Source: an uncultured Ilumatobacter sp. (GTDB taxonomy: Bacteria > Actinomycetota > Acidimicrobiia > Acidimicrobiales > Ilumatobacteraceae). Taken from it: a DNA stretch of 64,000 nucleotides. The notes beneath the pieces are model-generated. The model searched no databases and had not been told where the DNA came from. It saw only the letters and a list, made by a program, of their open reading frames with translations. Shown in pieces: positions 8,700 to 15,836 of this stretch (the first letter of the stretch is position 1; each line of letters begins with the position of its first letter). Location: NCBI GenBank assembly GCA_937905835.1, contig CALCXK010000127.1, forward strand, positions 1 through 64,000, read 5' to 3'. Position numbers and translations under genes: made by a program.

Positions 8700-9563
8700 T
8701 CAGCTGGTGGAGATGATGACGGACTGAATCTCGACTGGCTCGGACGGGCTGCCCGACGGTGTGCCGGCCGCTTCCATTTTGACGACGGTCTCGTCGAAGC
8801 CAGTGGCGACGTCGCCGAATAGCGTGTACTGCGGCGGCAGGGCTGCACCCTGGTCGCCGGTGATGATGAAGAACTGACTGCCGTTGGTGTCGGGACCACT
8901 ATTTGCCATGGCGATCGAACCAATCTGGTACTCGCCAGCTGCGGGGAGTTCGTCAGCGAACTTGTAGCCCGGATCACCGCCGCCGGTAGCCGTCGGATCG
9001 CCGCACTGGATGACGAAGCCCGGGATGATCCGGTGGCACGTCGTGTCGTCGAAGTACTGATTGCGAGCGAGGAACACGAAGTTGTTGACCGTGATCGGTG
9101 CCTTGTCCTGGTCGAGTTCAATGGTGATCTCGCCCTGGTTCGTCGTGACGAGTGCGCTGTACGACAGGGCCGAGTCGAGACACATTGGTGGCTGAGCGTC
9201 GAACGACTGTTGCTGCTCGGCAGAGCCATCGGGCGACGGGCATCCGGCGGGAACGAACTCGCCGGTCGCCGCGAACACTTCGCCGTCAGCTTCGACGGAG
9301 GCCGCCTCTGTGCCCGGGTCGTTGGCGCCGGACGAATCGTCAGCGACGGTGCCGTCGGCCTGTGCCACCGTGTCTGTCGTGACGACTTCGTCATCGCCGC
9401 CAATGAAGAGGTTGGCGATCAGCACGATGCCGAAGACGGCAACGATGGCTCCAACGACGATCATGACCGTGCGCGTCGTTTTCGCACGTGTCTTGGCCTT
9501 GGCGACTTGGTCTTCCTTGATGGCCTTGTTGGACCGCTGGCGTTCTCGTTTTTCAGTTCCCAC
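8700..9563 (-). CDS. Membrane-anchored cyclophilin-type peptidyl-prolyl isomerase
   Basis: About 287 residues from GTG 9563. A short basic cytosolic tail (EKRERQRSNKAIKEDQ) precedes one transmembrane segment (VMIVVGAIVAVFGIVLIANL), an acidic Ser/Gly-rich linker and a cyclophilin domain with FHRI-like CHRIIPGFVIQCGD, TGGGDPGYKFADE, GSIAMANSGPDTNGSQFFI and YTLFGDV. It should act outside the membrane on folding of exported proteins. The catalytic-Arg segment (HRIIPGFVIQ) is present. Same layout as the actinobacterial PpiB-type anchored enzymes. Confidence 0.88.
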   Translation of the reverse strand: MGTEKRERQRSNKAIKEDQVAKAKTRAKTTRTVMIVVGAIVAVFGIVLIANLFIGGDDEVVTTDTVAQADGTVADDSSGANDPGTEAASVEADGEVFAATGEFVPAGCPSPDGSAEQQQSFDAQPPMCLDSALSYSALVTTNQGEITIELDQDKAPITVNNFVFLARNQYFDDTTCHRIIPGFVIQCGDPTATGGGDPGYKFADELPAAGEYQIGSIAMANSGPDTNGSQFFIITGDQGAALPPQYTLFGDVATGFDETVVKMEAAGTPSGSPSEPVEIQSVIISTS

Positions 9564-9854
9564 AGTGGCGTGACGATACCGGCGAGATTCGGCGCTAGCG
9601 GGCCGTACAGCGTCAACTTCTCGGGGGGCCAACACCTTCTGACTACGGGCCGTCGATCTGCTGCAAAGCGACTGTCGGGGATATCGACGCCGGACGCCGC
9701 TACCCGGACTGTTGTGGCCATCGACACGAACATCCAGACGTCGCAGGCCGGTCCCGTACAGGGCGCGCTCGCCGATCCGTCGCGCCGCTCTACCCCTCCG
9801 CGGCAGCTGTGGGGTTCCCCGAGGACTGAGTACGTGCCCGGTAGATTGAACTCG

Positions 9855-10097
9855 ATGGCAAAAATGCGTCTGTTTGCTTCGGCCCGAGAGGCCGCGGGCA
9901 CGGGAACCGACGTGTTCGATGGTGCCACGGTTGCTGACGTCCTAGCGGCAGCCGAGCAACGCTATGGCCCAGGATTCAGCGACGTGCTGAGAACGTGCCG
10001 AGTCTGGGTGAATGGTGATGATGTCGGTCTCGACACCGGACTCGGACCGAATGACGAAGTGGCGGTTCTTCCGCCCGTATCTGGAGGATGTACGTGA
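9855..10097 (+). CDS. MoaD/ThiS-like ubiquitin-fold sulfur carrier
   Basis: An 80-residue beta-grasp protein (MRLFASAREAAGTGTDVF, ATVADVLAAAEQRYG, VWVNGDDV, DEVAVLPPVSGG), the MoaD type that carries thiocarboxylate sulfur for molybdopterin. The C-terminus is GGCT rather than the usual terminal GG, so two residues would have to be removed before activation. The Gly-Gly codons also form the GGAGG ribosome site of the next gene, which overlaps by 4 bp. No other moa gene is in the window. Confidence 0.8.
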   Translation: MAKMRLFASAREAAGTGTDVFDGATVADVLAAAEQRYGPGFSDVLRTCRVWVNGDDVGLDTGLGPNDEVAVLPPVSGGCT

Positions 10098-10597
10098 GTG
10101 AAACCACAACTCAGACCAGCTCCGACCCCACAGGGCTTCCGCTGACCGAATTGCGCGAGCTACGTCATCGACTCCAGCACGAAGATGACGTCGTCTCGTA
10201 CGCGCGTCGAGTTGCCCAGGCCCGACTCGATCTCGTCAAGACCGAGCTGTCTCGGCGTGACGCTGGTCCCGGCGCCGACCTCAATGAACAGATCGGCGCC
10301 GTGCTCGCGCAGCACCTGACCGGCGGCCCGGCTCGGCCTCCTCGTCCGACCGAGGACCTCAGCGACAACCCGCTTGCCGGCGAACTTGATGCCGTGTGCG
10401 CCGAATTCCATTTTGGACGCCTCGAAAAACTTAACAGTACGGAACTCGATTCTCTCGCCGATGCCATTGCCGAGTTCGAGATGAAGGTGTCGTCTGATCG
10501 CCGCGAACGTTTCGGCCGCCTCGATGCGCTGAGTGCCGAACTCGTGCGCCGCTACCGCGACGGTGAAGCCAACGTCGACAGTCTCCTAGAGGGTTGA
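10094..10597 (+). CDS. RsiG/AmfC-like protein, possible c-di-GMP-dependent anti-sigma factor
   Basis: A 167-residue protein rich in helices, starting at GTG 10094 six bases after GGAGG. Streptomyces RsiG (formerly AmfC) sequesters sigma factor WhiG when bound to c-di-GMP through helices with the pattern E-x3-S-x2-R-x3-Q-x3-D. Here helix 1 has D31-x3-S35-x2-R38-x3-Q42-x3-D46, and the C-terminal helix has E129-x3-S133-x2-R136-x3-F140-x3-D144. Each differs from the pattern at one position. The linker between is Pro-rich. The motifs are seen directly; anti-sigma function is inferred from the family. No sigma factor gene is nearby. It lies upstream of mshA on the same strand. Confidence 0.65.
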   Translation: MSETTTQTSSDPTGLPLTELRELRHRLQHEDDVVSYARRVAQARLDLVKTELSRRDAGPGADLNEQIGAVLAQHLTGGPARPPRPTEDLSDNPLAGELDAVCAEFHFGRLEKLNSTELDSLADAIAEFEMKVSSDRRERFGRLDALSAELVRRYRDGEANVDSLLEG

Positions 10598-10673
10598 CCA
10601 GACTGTCTTTCGGCGGCAGGGACTCTGAACTCGACATCTCGGTCAACGCGTTGTCTCGGTAGGGTCAGAATTC

Positions 10674-11912
10674 GTGGTGCTTCGAGTCGCAGTGATCTCT
10701 CTGCACACCTCGCCGTTACTCCAACCAGGTGTCGGCGACAGCGGTGGGATGAACGTCTACGTGCGTGAACTCGTGTCGTCGCTCAGCCAGATCGGCATCG
10801 AGTGCACCACATTCACCCGCGCCGACCGCGAGGGTTTGCCCGCCGAAGTGCTCGTCGAGCCCGGCCACCGGGTGGTGCACATTGAGGCAGGGCCGCACCA
10901 TCTCCCGAAAGAGGCGCTGCCGGACATCTCCGACCAGTTCTGCCACGGCGTGATGGACTGGATCCATGCCAACGAGAAGCCCGACATCATTCACGGGAAC
11001 TACTGGCTCAGCGGTGTCGTCGGCCACCATCTCAAGCACGAACTCAACGTCCCGTTCGTGTCGACGTTTCACACGCTCGCCCGAGTCAAAGCCGAAGGCG
11101 GCGACCCTGAGCCCAAGTGGCGCGACCGGGCCGAGGCCGAGATCATCCAGTGTTCCGATGCGATTTGCGTCAGCTGCGTCGAAGAAGAAGAACAGTTTCG
11201 GCGCCTCTATGGCGATTCGCTCGGCCGGATCGAGATCGTTGCGCCAGGGGTCGAGCACGCCTTTTTCACCCCAGGCGATCAGGCAGGTGCCCGACGCGCC
11301 ATCAACGTTGACCCAGACGTTCCGTTCATCCTGTTCGTCGGGCGTATCCAACCGCTGAAGGGGCCCGACGTCGCCATTCGCGCACTCGCCGCACTCGGCC
11401 GGCCCGATGCACAGCTGGCCATCGTCGGCGGTGCGAGCGGTCGCAACGGCGACGTCCAAGCGTCCGAAGCGCATGCGCTGGTCGACGAACTTGGCCTGCA
11501 TGGCCAAGTGCATTTCATCGAACCGAAGCCGCACCACATTCTCTCCACGTGGTACCGCGCGGCGGACATCGTGCTGGTGCCGAGCCGCAGTGAGAGCTTC
11601 GGGCTCGTTGCGCTCGAGGCTGCATCGTGCGGCGTGCCGGTGGTGGCCAGCGCGGTCGGCGGGCTGCTCAGCCTCGTCGACGATGGGGAAACCGGATATT
11701 TGATCGATGGCCGCAATCCAGACAACTATGCCGACGCCATGCGCAGGATTCTCGACGACTCCGAGCTTGCGGCGTCGATGGGTAAGGCCGGAGTCGAACG
11801 GGCCAAGGACTACACCTGGCGTGCCGCAGCCGAGCGGCTCCGCGACGTCTACGCCGAACTGGGTGCCGGAACACTCGTTACCTGCCACGGGGTCGGCGAG
11901 GAGTCGACATGA
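10674..11912 (+). CDS. mshA: MshA-type glycosyltransferase (D-inositol-3-phosphate glycosyltransferase)
   Basis: A GT4-family enzyme of 412 residues. Rossmann half 1 shows SLHTSPLLQPGVGDSGGMNVYV and HGNYWLSG; half 2 shows FVGRIQPLKGPD, the donor-site Lys region, and SRSESFGLVALEAASCGVPVV with the conserved E-x7-E. This pattern matches MshA, which joins GlcNAc to inositol-3-phosphate in the first committed step of mycothiol synthesis. The following YbjN-like gene starts inside its stop codon, the same pairing as mshA with its neighbour in mycobacteria. GTG 10674 or 10677 may be the start. A general GT4 activity cannot be excluded, but the N-terminal motif argues for MshA. Confidence 0.85.
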   Translation: MVLRVAVISLHTSPLLQPGVGDSGGMNVYVRELVSSLSQIGIECTTFTRADREGLPAEVLVEPGHRVVHIEAGPHHLPKEALPDISDQFCHGVMDWIHANEKPDIIHGNYWLSGVVGHHLKHELNVPFVSTFHTLARVKAEGGDPEPKWRDRAEAEIIQCSDAICVSCVEEEEQFRRLYGDSLGRIEIVAPGVEHAFFTPGDQAGARRAINVDPDVPFILFVGRIQPLKGPDVAIRALAALGRPDAQLAIVGGASGRNGDVQASEAHALVDELGLHGQVHFIEPKPHHILSTWYRAADIVLVPSRSESFGLVALEAASCGVPVVASAVGGLLSLVDDGETGYLIDGRNPDNYADAMRRILDDSELAASMGKAGVERAKDYTWRAAAERLRDVYAELGAGTLVTCHGVGEEST

Positions 11913-12382
11913 CCGAACCGATGAACGCCAGCGAACTGGTCGTGCTGCAACGCCAGATCGACGAATGGTTGGGCGAACTCGATGCCGGCCACGACCATAT
12001 CGCCGCCGTCGAACGCGTCGCCGAAGCCGGCTCCGAATCCGGTGTGCGGTGGCTCGTGCGCATGCATGGCGAGGAGAAAGATTTCACCACGGTGTGGCTC
12101 ACGCTCGGCCAGCGCACGCTGAAGTATGAAACGTTTGTGATGCCCGCGCCCGAGGAGAACCACGCCGATCTGTACGAGCATGTGCTCCGTCGGAATGATG
12201 GGCTCGCCGGCGTTCGCTTTTCGATCGGCGCTGAAGACGGGATCTTTCTGCGTGGAGAGCTCCCAGCGCGCCACGTCGATCTCGATGCCATCGATCAGGC
12301 ACTCGGCCTGCTCTACGCCAACGTCGAGCGGTGCTTCAAGGGCCTGCTCCGCATCGGCTTCGCCTCCCGCTTCCCCAGCTGA
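11909..12382 (+). CDS. YbjN-like domain protein
   Basis: A 157-residue cytosolic protein of the YbjN/sensory-transduction-regulator-like fold (WLVRMHGEEKDFTTVWLTLGQRTLKYETFVMP, followed by VLRRNDGLAGVRFSIGAEDGIFLRGELP). It overlaps the mshA stop by 4 bp (ATGA), so it is translationally coupled. Proteins of this type sit next to mshA in mycobacteria and may act as chaperones or partners, but no biochemical role is established. The adjacent hairpin at 12400 probably ends the transcript. Confidence 0.75.
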   Translation: MTEPMNASELVVLQRQIDEWLGELDAGHDHIAAVERVAEAGSESGVRWLVRMHGEEKDFTTVWLTLGQRTLKYETFVMPAPEENHADLYEHVLRRNDGLAGVRFSIGAEDGIFLRGELPARHVDLDAIDQALGLLYANVERCFKGLLRIGFASRFPS

Positions 12383-12399
12383 CTCTCGCGCCAGCCGGT

Positions 12400-12448
12400 T
12401 TTTGTGTGAGCGATAGCGGCGTCGGTTGCTGGATGTGCTCACACAAAA
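12400..12448 (+). terminator. Long-arm inverted repeat after the mshA-ybjN unit
   Basis: TTTTGTGTGAGC at 12400-12411 is the exact reverse complement of 12437-12448, separated by 25 bases. It begins 18 bp after the stop codon. There is no T-run after it, so it would be a terminator of the U-tract-free kind seen in high-GC actinobacteria, or a repeat element. Confidence 0.5.
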
Positions 12449-12596
12449 CTTGGGGGCGGGGTTCCGCTCGCGTGGCGTGCTTGCCCACTGTGTTGTTGTC
12501 CGGGTGGGTGCGCATCGGGGGAGTCGGTCCCTTGCACCCGCCTGGGCGGGCCCGAGTCGAACGGCAGGAGTCGAACGGCCAGCTACCGTTCCAGCG

Positions 12597-13403
12597 ATGA
12601 GTGGGACAACCGGCAGCGAGATGATCGACCTGGTAATGATCGGCGGCGGCAACATGGGTGCTGCGCTGCTTGGCGGGATGATCAACTCTGGGGCGTTTGC
12701 CCTGGAGCAGCTCGCGGTTGTCGAACTGCGTGAGGAGCGACGCGTCGAACTCGCTGAAATGTTCCCAGGATTGACGGTCACGGAGTCGATTCCGCCATGC
12801 CGATCGGCGGTGCTTGCAGTGAAGCCGGAGGATGTACCCGATGCTGCAGCAGCAGCCGCGAGGGCCGGAGCGACCCGGCTTCTCTCGATCGCTGCGGGTG
12901 CCGGCATTGCCACCATCGAAGCAGCAGCCGGTCCCAATGTTGCTGTCGTGCGATGCATGCCGAACACACCAGCACTTGTCGGGAAGGGAACGTCGGCGAT
13001 CGCCGGTGGGACCACGGCGGACGACGACGATCTTGCATGGGCTGAGTCGATCCTCGGCGCTGTCGGCATCGTCGACCGCCTGCCCGAACCTCAGCTCGAT
13101 GCGTTCACCGGGATTGCCGGATCAGGTCCGGCCTACATCTTTCTCGTGGCTGAGTCGTTGATCGAAGCCGCAGTCGCCGAAGGCTTCGACCCTGACATCG
13201 CGGAGCGCATCGTCACCCAGTTGCTGCTCGGCGCATCGACACTGCTCGCGCAACAAGGCGACCCGGCGAGGCTACGCAAAAACGTCACCTCACCAAACGG
13301 CACCACGGCGGCGGGTGTTGCCGCTCTCGAAGCGCACGGCCTCCGCGCAATCTTCGCCAGCGCAGTCACCGCAGCAACCGACCGCAGCCGCGAACTCGGC
13401 TAA
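12597..13403 (+). CDS. proC: Pyrroline-5-carboxylate reductase
   Basis: About 268 residues. The N-terminal NAD(P) fold has IGGGNMGAALLGGM, then VLAVKPEDV and RCMPNTPALVGKGTSAI. The C-terminal domain has FTGIAGSGPAYIFLVAESLIEAAV and the family tail NVTSPNGTTAAGVAALE. It reduces pyrroline-5-carboxylate to proline in the cytosol, the last step of proline synthesis. ATG 12597 is chosen over the longer open frame because the upstream part is non-homologous and overlaps the inverted repeat; an internal ATG gives MIDLVMIGGGNMG and is also possible. Stands alone. Confidence 0.93.
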   Translation: MSGTTGSEMIDLVMIGGGNMGAALLGGMINSGAFALEQLAVVELREERRVELAEMFPGLTVTESIPPCRSAVLAVKPEDVPDAAAAAARAGATRLLSIAAGAGIATIEAAAGPNVAVVRCMPNTPALVGKGTSAIAGGTTADDDDLAWAESILGAVGIVDRLPEPQLDAFTGIAGSGPAYIFLVAESLIEAAVAEGFDPDIAERIVTQLLLGASTLLAQQGDPARLRKNVTSPNGTTAAGVAALEAHGLRAIFASAVTAATDRSRELG

Positions 13404-13510
13404 CGCATTCTGGGTTCGACAACTCGTCGCTGCTCGGGCGTTCTCGTGAACGGTCTGTGTCTTGGGCGGGCCAACACATCACGAAACGGGCGGCCGGGGC
13501 GGAAAACGAA

Positions 13511-13548
13511 CAGAGCCGGTCCCAACCCCCCAGGTGGCACCGGCTCTG
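13511..13548 (-). terminator. Hairpin with T-rich tail between convergent genes
   Basis: CAGAGCCGGT at 13511-13520 pairs with ACCGGCTCTG at 13539-13548. Read on the minus strand the stem is followed by TTCGTTTTCC, so it most likely ends the transcript of the SAM hydrolase gene (stop at 13675). It could also stop proC read-through from the other side. Confidence 0.6.
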
Positions 13549-13674
13549 CACGTGACGTCCGTCGAACGAGTCGGGCGAACGAATCCTTATTTCCGCAACA
13601 CTAATTCATTCTCCGCTGGTGTGACAAGGGCCACTTCCTGAGATCTCGTCAACGCCGAAATCAGCAGGCCGCGC

Positions 13675-14571
13675 TCAGCTCCGGCGGATACTGACCTGCT
13701 GCGTGACTGGGCCATTGCCCCCACCAGCACCAGCGTCGGAACTCGCAGTGAGCGTTACCTGATCGCCGACGTCGAGACCGAGTTCTTCTGCCGCCGAGCG
13801 CTGATCCATCGCGACGGCGAGCATGCCGCTCGAATCGAGGACGAGGCCGACAGCACCGCCTGCGAGCTCGGCGAACGAGGTGGCGCGAACGCAGTTGCGT
13901 GTCGTTCCACCGGTGGGATCTGCGGGAGCGCTAAAGCGCACATCGATTCGATCGCCGAATGACGCAGGAATATCATCGGGCCCCACGTTGAGTTGGGCGT
14001 TGCCGAAACGGTCGACCCAGAGAACCTGGGTGATGACCTTTGTCTCGTCCGATTGGGGAAGTGGGATCACGCCGGGGAGCAGCAGGTCGGTATCGACCGG
14101 ATCGCCGAGTTCGAAGAGATCGACACCGTTGCAGAGGTGCGCCGCTGCCGGTGCGAACACATCGCGGCCGGCGAACGTGGCGCCGATTGCGTGAAGTTGA
14201 TAGTCGGCGTTGTTGAGATGCACCGCTCGGCCGGCTCCGCCTGCCATCGACACGGCTGGTGCGAGCAGGCCATTGTCAGGGCCGACCAACACGCCTTCAC
14301 CATCGGCGACTTCGATCGCCAACGCTTTACGCGGCGTGGCAACACCAGGGTCGACGACGGCGAGCACTACGCCCGATGCCACATAACTGATCGAGCGGGC
14401 AAGCGCAAGCGATCCGGCGCGTACGTCGAAGGGGGCGACGCCGTGGGTGAGGTCGATCACGACAGCGTGCGGCGCGATCTCACGGATCACCGACTTGCAG
14501 ACACCGACAAACTCGTCCTGCGTCCCGTAATCGGTGAGGAAGGAAACGGTGTCGTACCTGCGGCCCATCAC
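13675..14571 (-). CDS. S-adenosyl-L-methionine hydroxide adenosyltransferase (SAM hydrolase, DUF62 family)
   Basis: A 298-residue protein with the family signatures FLTDYGTQDEFVG, VIDLTHGVAPFD, VVDPGVATPRKAL, GPDNGLLAP, FAGRDVFAPAAAHL and VDRFGNAQLN. These enzymes cleave SAM with water to adenosine and methionine in the cytosol; related members are fluorinases and chlorinases. The halogenase-type insert loop is not evident, so hydrolysis is the likely reaction. The adjacent ATGs at 14571 and 14568 are both usable. It is divergent from ctaB. Confidence 0.9.
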   Translation of the reverse strand: MMGRRYDTVSFLTDYGTQDEFVGVCKSVIREIAPHAVVIDLTHGVAPFDVRAGSLALARSISYVASGVVLAVVDPGVATPRKALAIEVADGEGVLVGPDNGLLAPAVSMAGGAGRAVHLNNADYQLHAIGATFAGRDVFAPAAAHLCNGVDLFELGDPVDTDLLLPGVIPLPQSDETKVITQVLWVDRFGNAQLNVGPDDIPASFGDRIDVRFSAPADPTGGTTRNCVRATSFAELAGGAVGLVLDSSGMLAVAMDQRSAAEELGLDVGDQVTLTASSDAGAGGGNGPVTQQVSIRRS

Positions 14572-14722
14572 TACTGGACGCTATCTACAGCCTTCGCTCT
14601 CCACGGCGTTCACTGCTGGCGTTCATTGCGGCTGTTGCGCAAACCCGCATGAACGAGTCCTGTGACACCTGTACCGAAACACGCGGCGCCCACGTTGGTC
14701 ACGTTCTGCGCGCGACCGTACG

Positions 14723-15679
14723 ATGGCGGCAATGTCCGTCGGCTCCGGTCCCCTCGTTCCGTCGCGGCTCGCGCCCGGCGGTGTGGCACACGGCAATCGT
14801 CGTGCGCCGACCACGATCCTCGGTGCCTATATTGCGCTCACCAAACCGCGCATCATCGAACTGCTGTTGATCACCACGGTGCCCACGATGATTCTGGCCG
14901 AACGAGGCTGGCCCTCAACGTGGCTCGTCGTCGCGACCTTGATTGGCGGAACCCTGTCAGCCGGCAGCGCAAACGCGGTGAATATGTACGTTGATCGCGA
15001 CATCGATGCCTTGATGGAGCGAACGCAGGCCCGGCCGCTCGTCACGGGTGTGATCGAGCCGCGCAATGCATTGATCTTTGCCCTGAGTCTGCAGGTGTTT
15101 GCCTTCGGCGTGCTCTGGGCCGGTGCCAACCTCCTGTCGGCAGTGCTCGCCTTCGCTGCAGCCGGCTTCTACATCGGGGTCTACACGATCTGGTTGAAGC
15201 GCACGAGCAGGCAGAACATCGTGATCGGCGGAGCGGCCGGTGCCGTTCCGGTCCTGGTGGGCTGGTCGGCCGTCCAGAACAACGTCACCTGGACGCCGCT
15301 CGTTCTCTTCATCGTGATGTTCCTCTGGACACCACCTCATTTTTGGGCGCTAGCCGTCAAGTACGCCGATGATTACCGCGCGGCCGATGTCCCGATGCTG
15401 CCGAGCGTCGTACCGATGGCCGAAGTGGTCAGGCAGATGATCTGGTACACCGTCGCTCTCTGTATCTCGACGCTGGTCCTGATCCCGGTTGCCGATCTCG
15501 GCTGGATCTACGGGATCGCAGCCGTTGTCCTCGGGGCCGTGTTCCTCGGCGGCACCATTGCGCTGGGTAAGAACCCCTCTGAGGCCGCCAGCATGCGGCT
15601 CTTCGGTTTCTCCATCACGTATGTCTCGCTGCTCTTCGGCGCCATGTCCTTGGATGTCTTCGTGCAGTACGGGTTCTGA
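14723..15679 (+). CDS. ctaB: Protoheme IX farnesyltransferase (heme O synthase)
   Basis: A UbiA-family membrane enzyme of about 318 residues with roughly nine transmembrane segments. The first aspartate motif is NAVNMYVDRDIDALMERTQARP and the second region YADDYRAADVPMLPSV; LTKPRIIELLLITT opens the domain. It attaches farnesyl to heme b to make heme O, needed for the aa3-type oxidase whose genes follow 158 bp downstream. ATG 14732 (MSVGSG) is an alternative start. Confidence 0.93.
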   Translation: MAAMSVGSGPLVPSRLAPGGVAHGNRRAPTTILGAYIALTKPRIIELLLITTVPTMILAERGWPSTWLVVATLIGGTLSAGSANAVNMYVDRDIDALMERTQARPLVTGVIEPRNALIFALSLQVFAFGVLWAGANLLSAVLAFAAAGFYIGVYTIWLKRTSRQNIVIGGAAGAVPVLVGWSAVQNNVTWTPLVLFIVMFLWTPPHFWALAVKYADDYRAADVPMLPSVVPMAEVVRQMIWYTVALCISTLVLIPVADLGWIYGIAAVVLGAVFLGGTIALGKNPSEAASMRLFGFSITYVSLLFGAMSLDVFVQYGF

Positions 15680-15836
15680 CCCGTTCGCCTTGTGAACTTG
15701 TTCTATGGCACACGGCACGAATCTTGGTTTGATTTCGGAAGTAATGCCCCTGTGCAAGTAGTCTCGAACCGTTGTGTCCCACGACCAGACAGTCGAAATC
15801 TGATCCGTTGAACGAAATAAGTGAGCTCCACTTTGT

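Noticed and set aside
13511..13548. 6C-type small RNA because of a C-rich loop
   Set aside because: Only one stem-loop has the C run; the family needs two. The T-rich tail on the other strand fits a terminator better.
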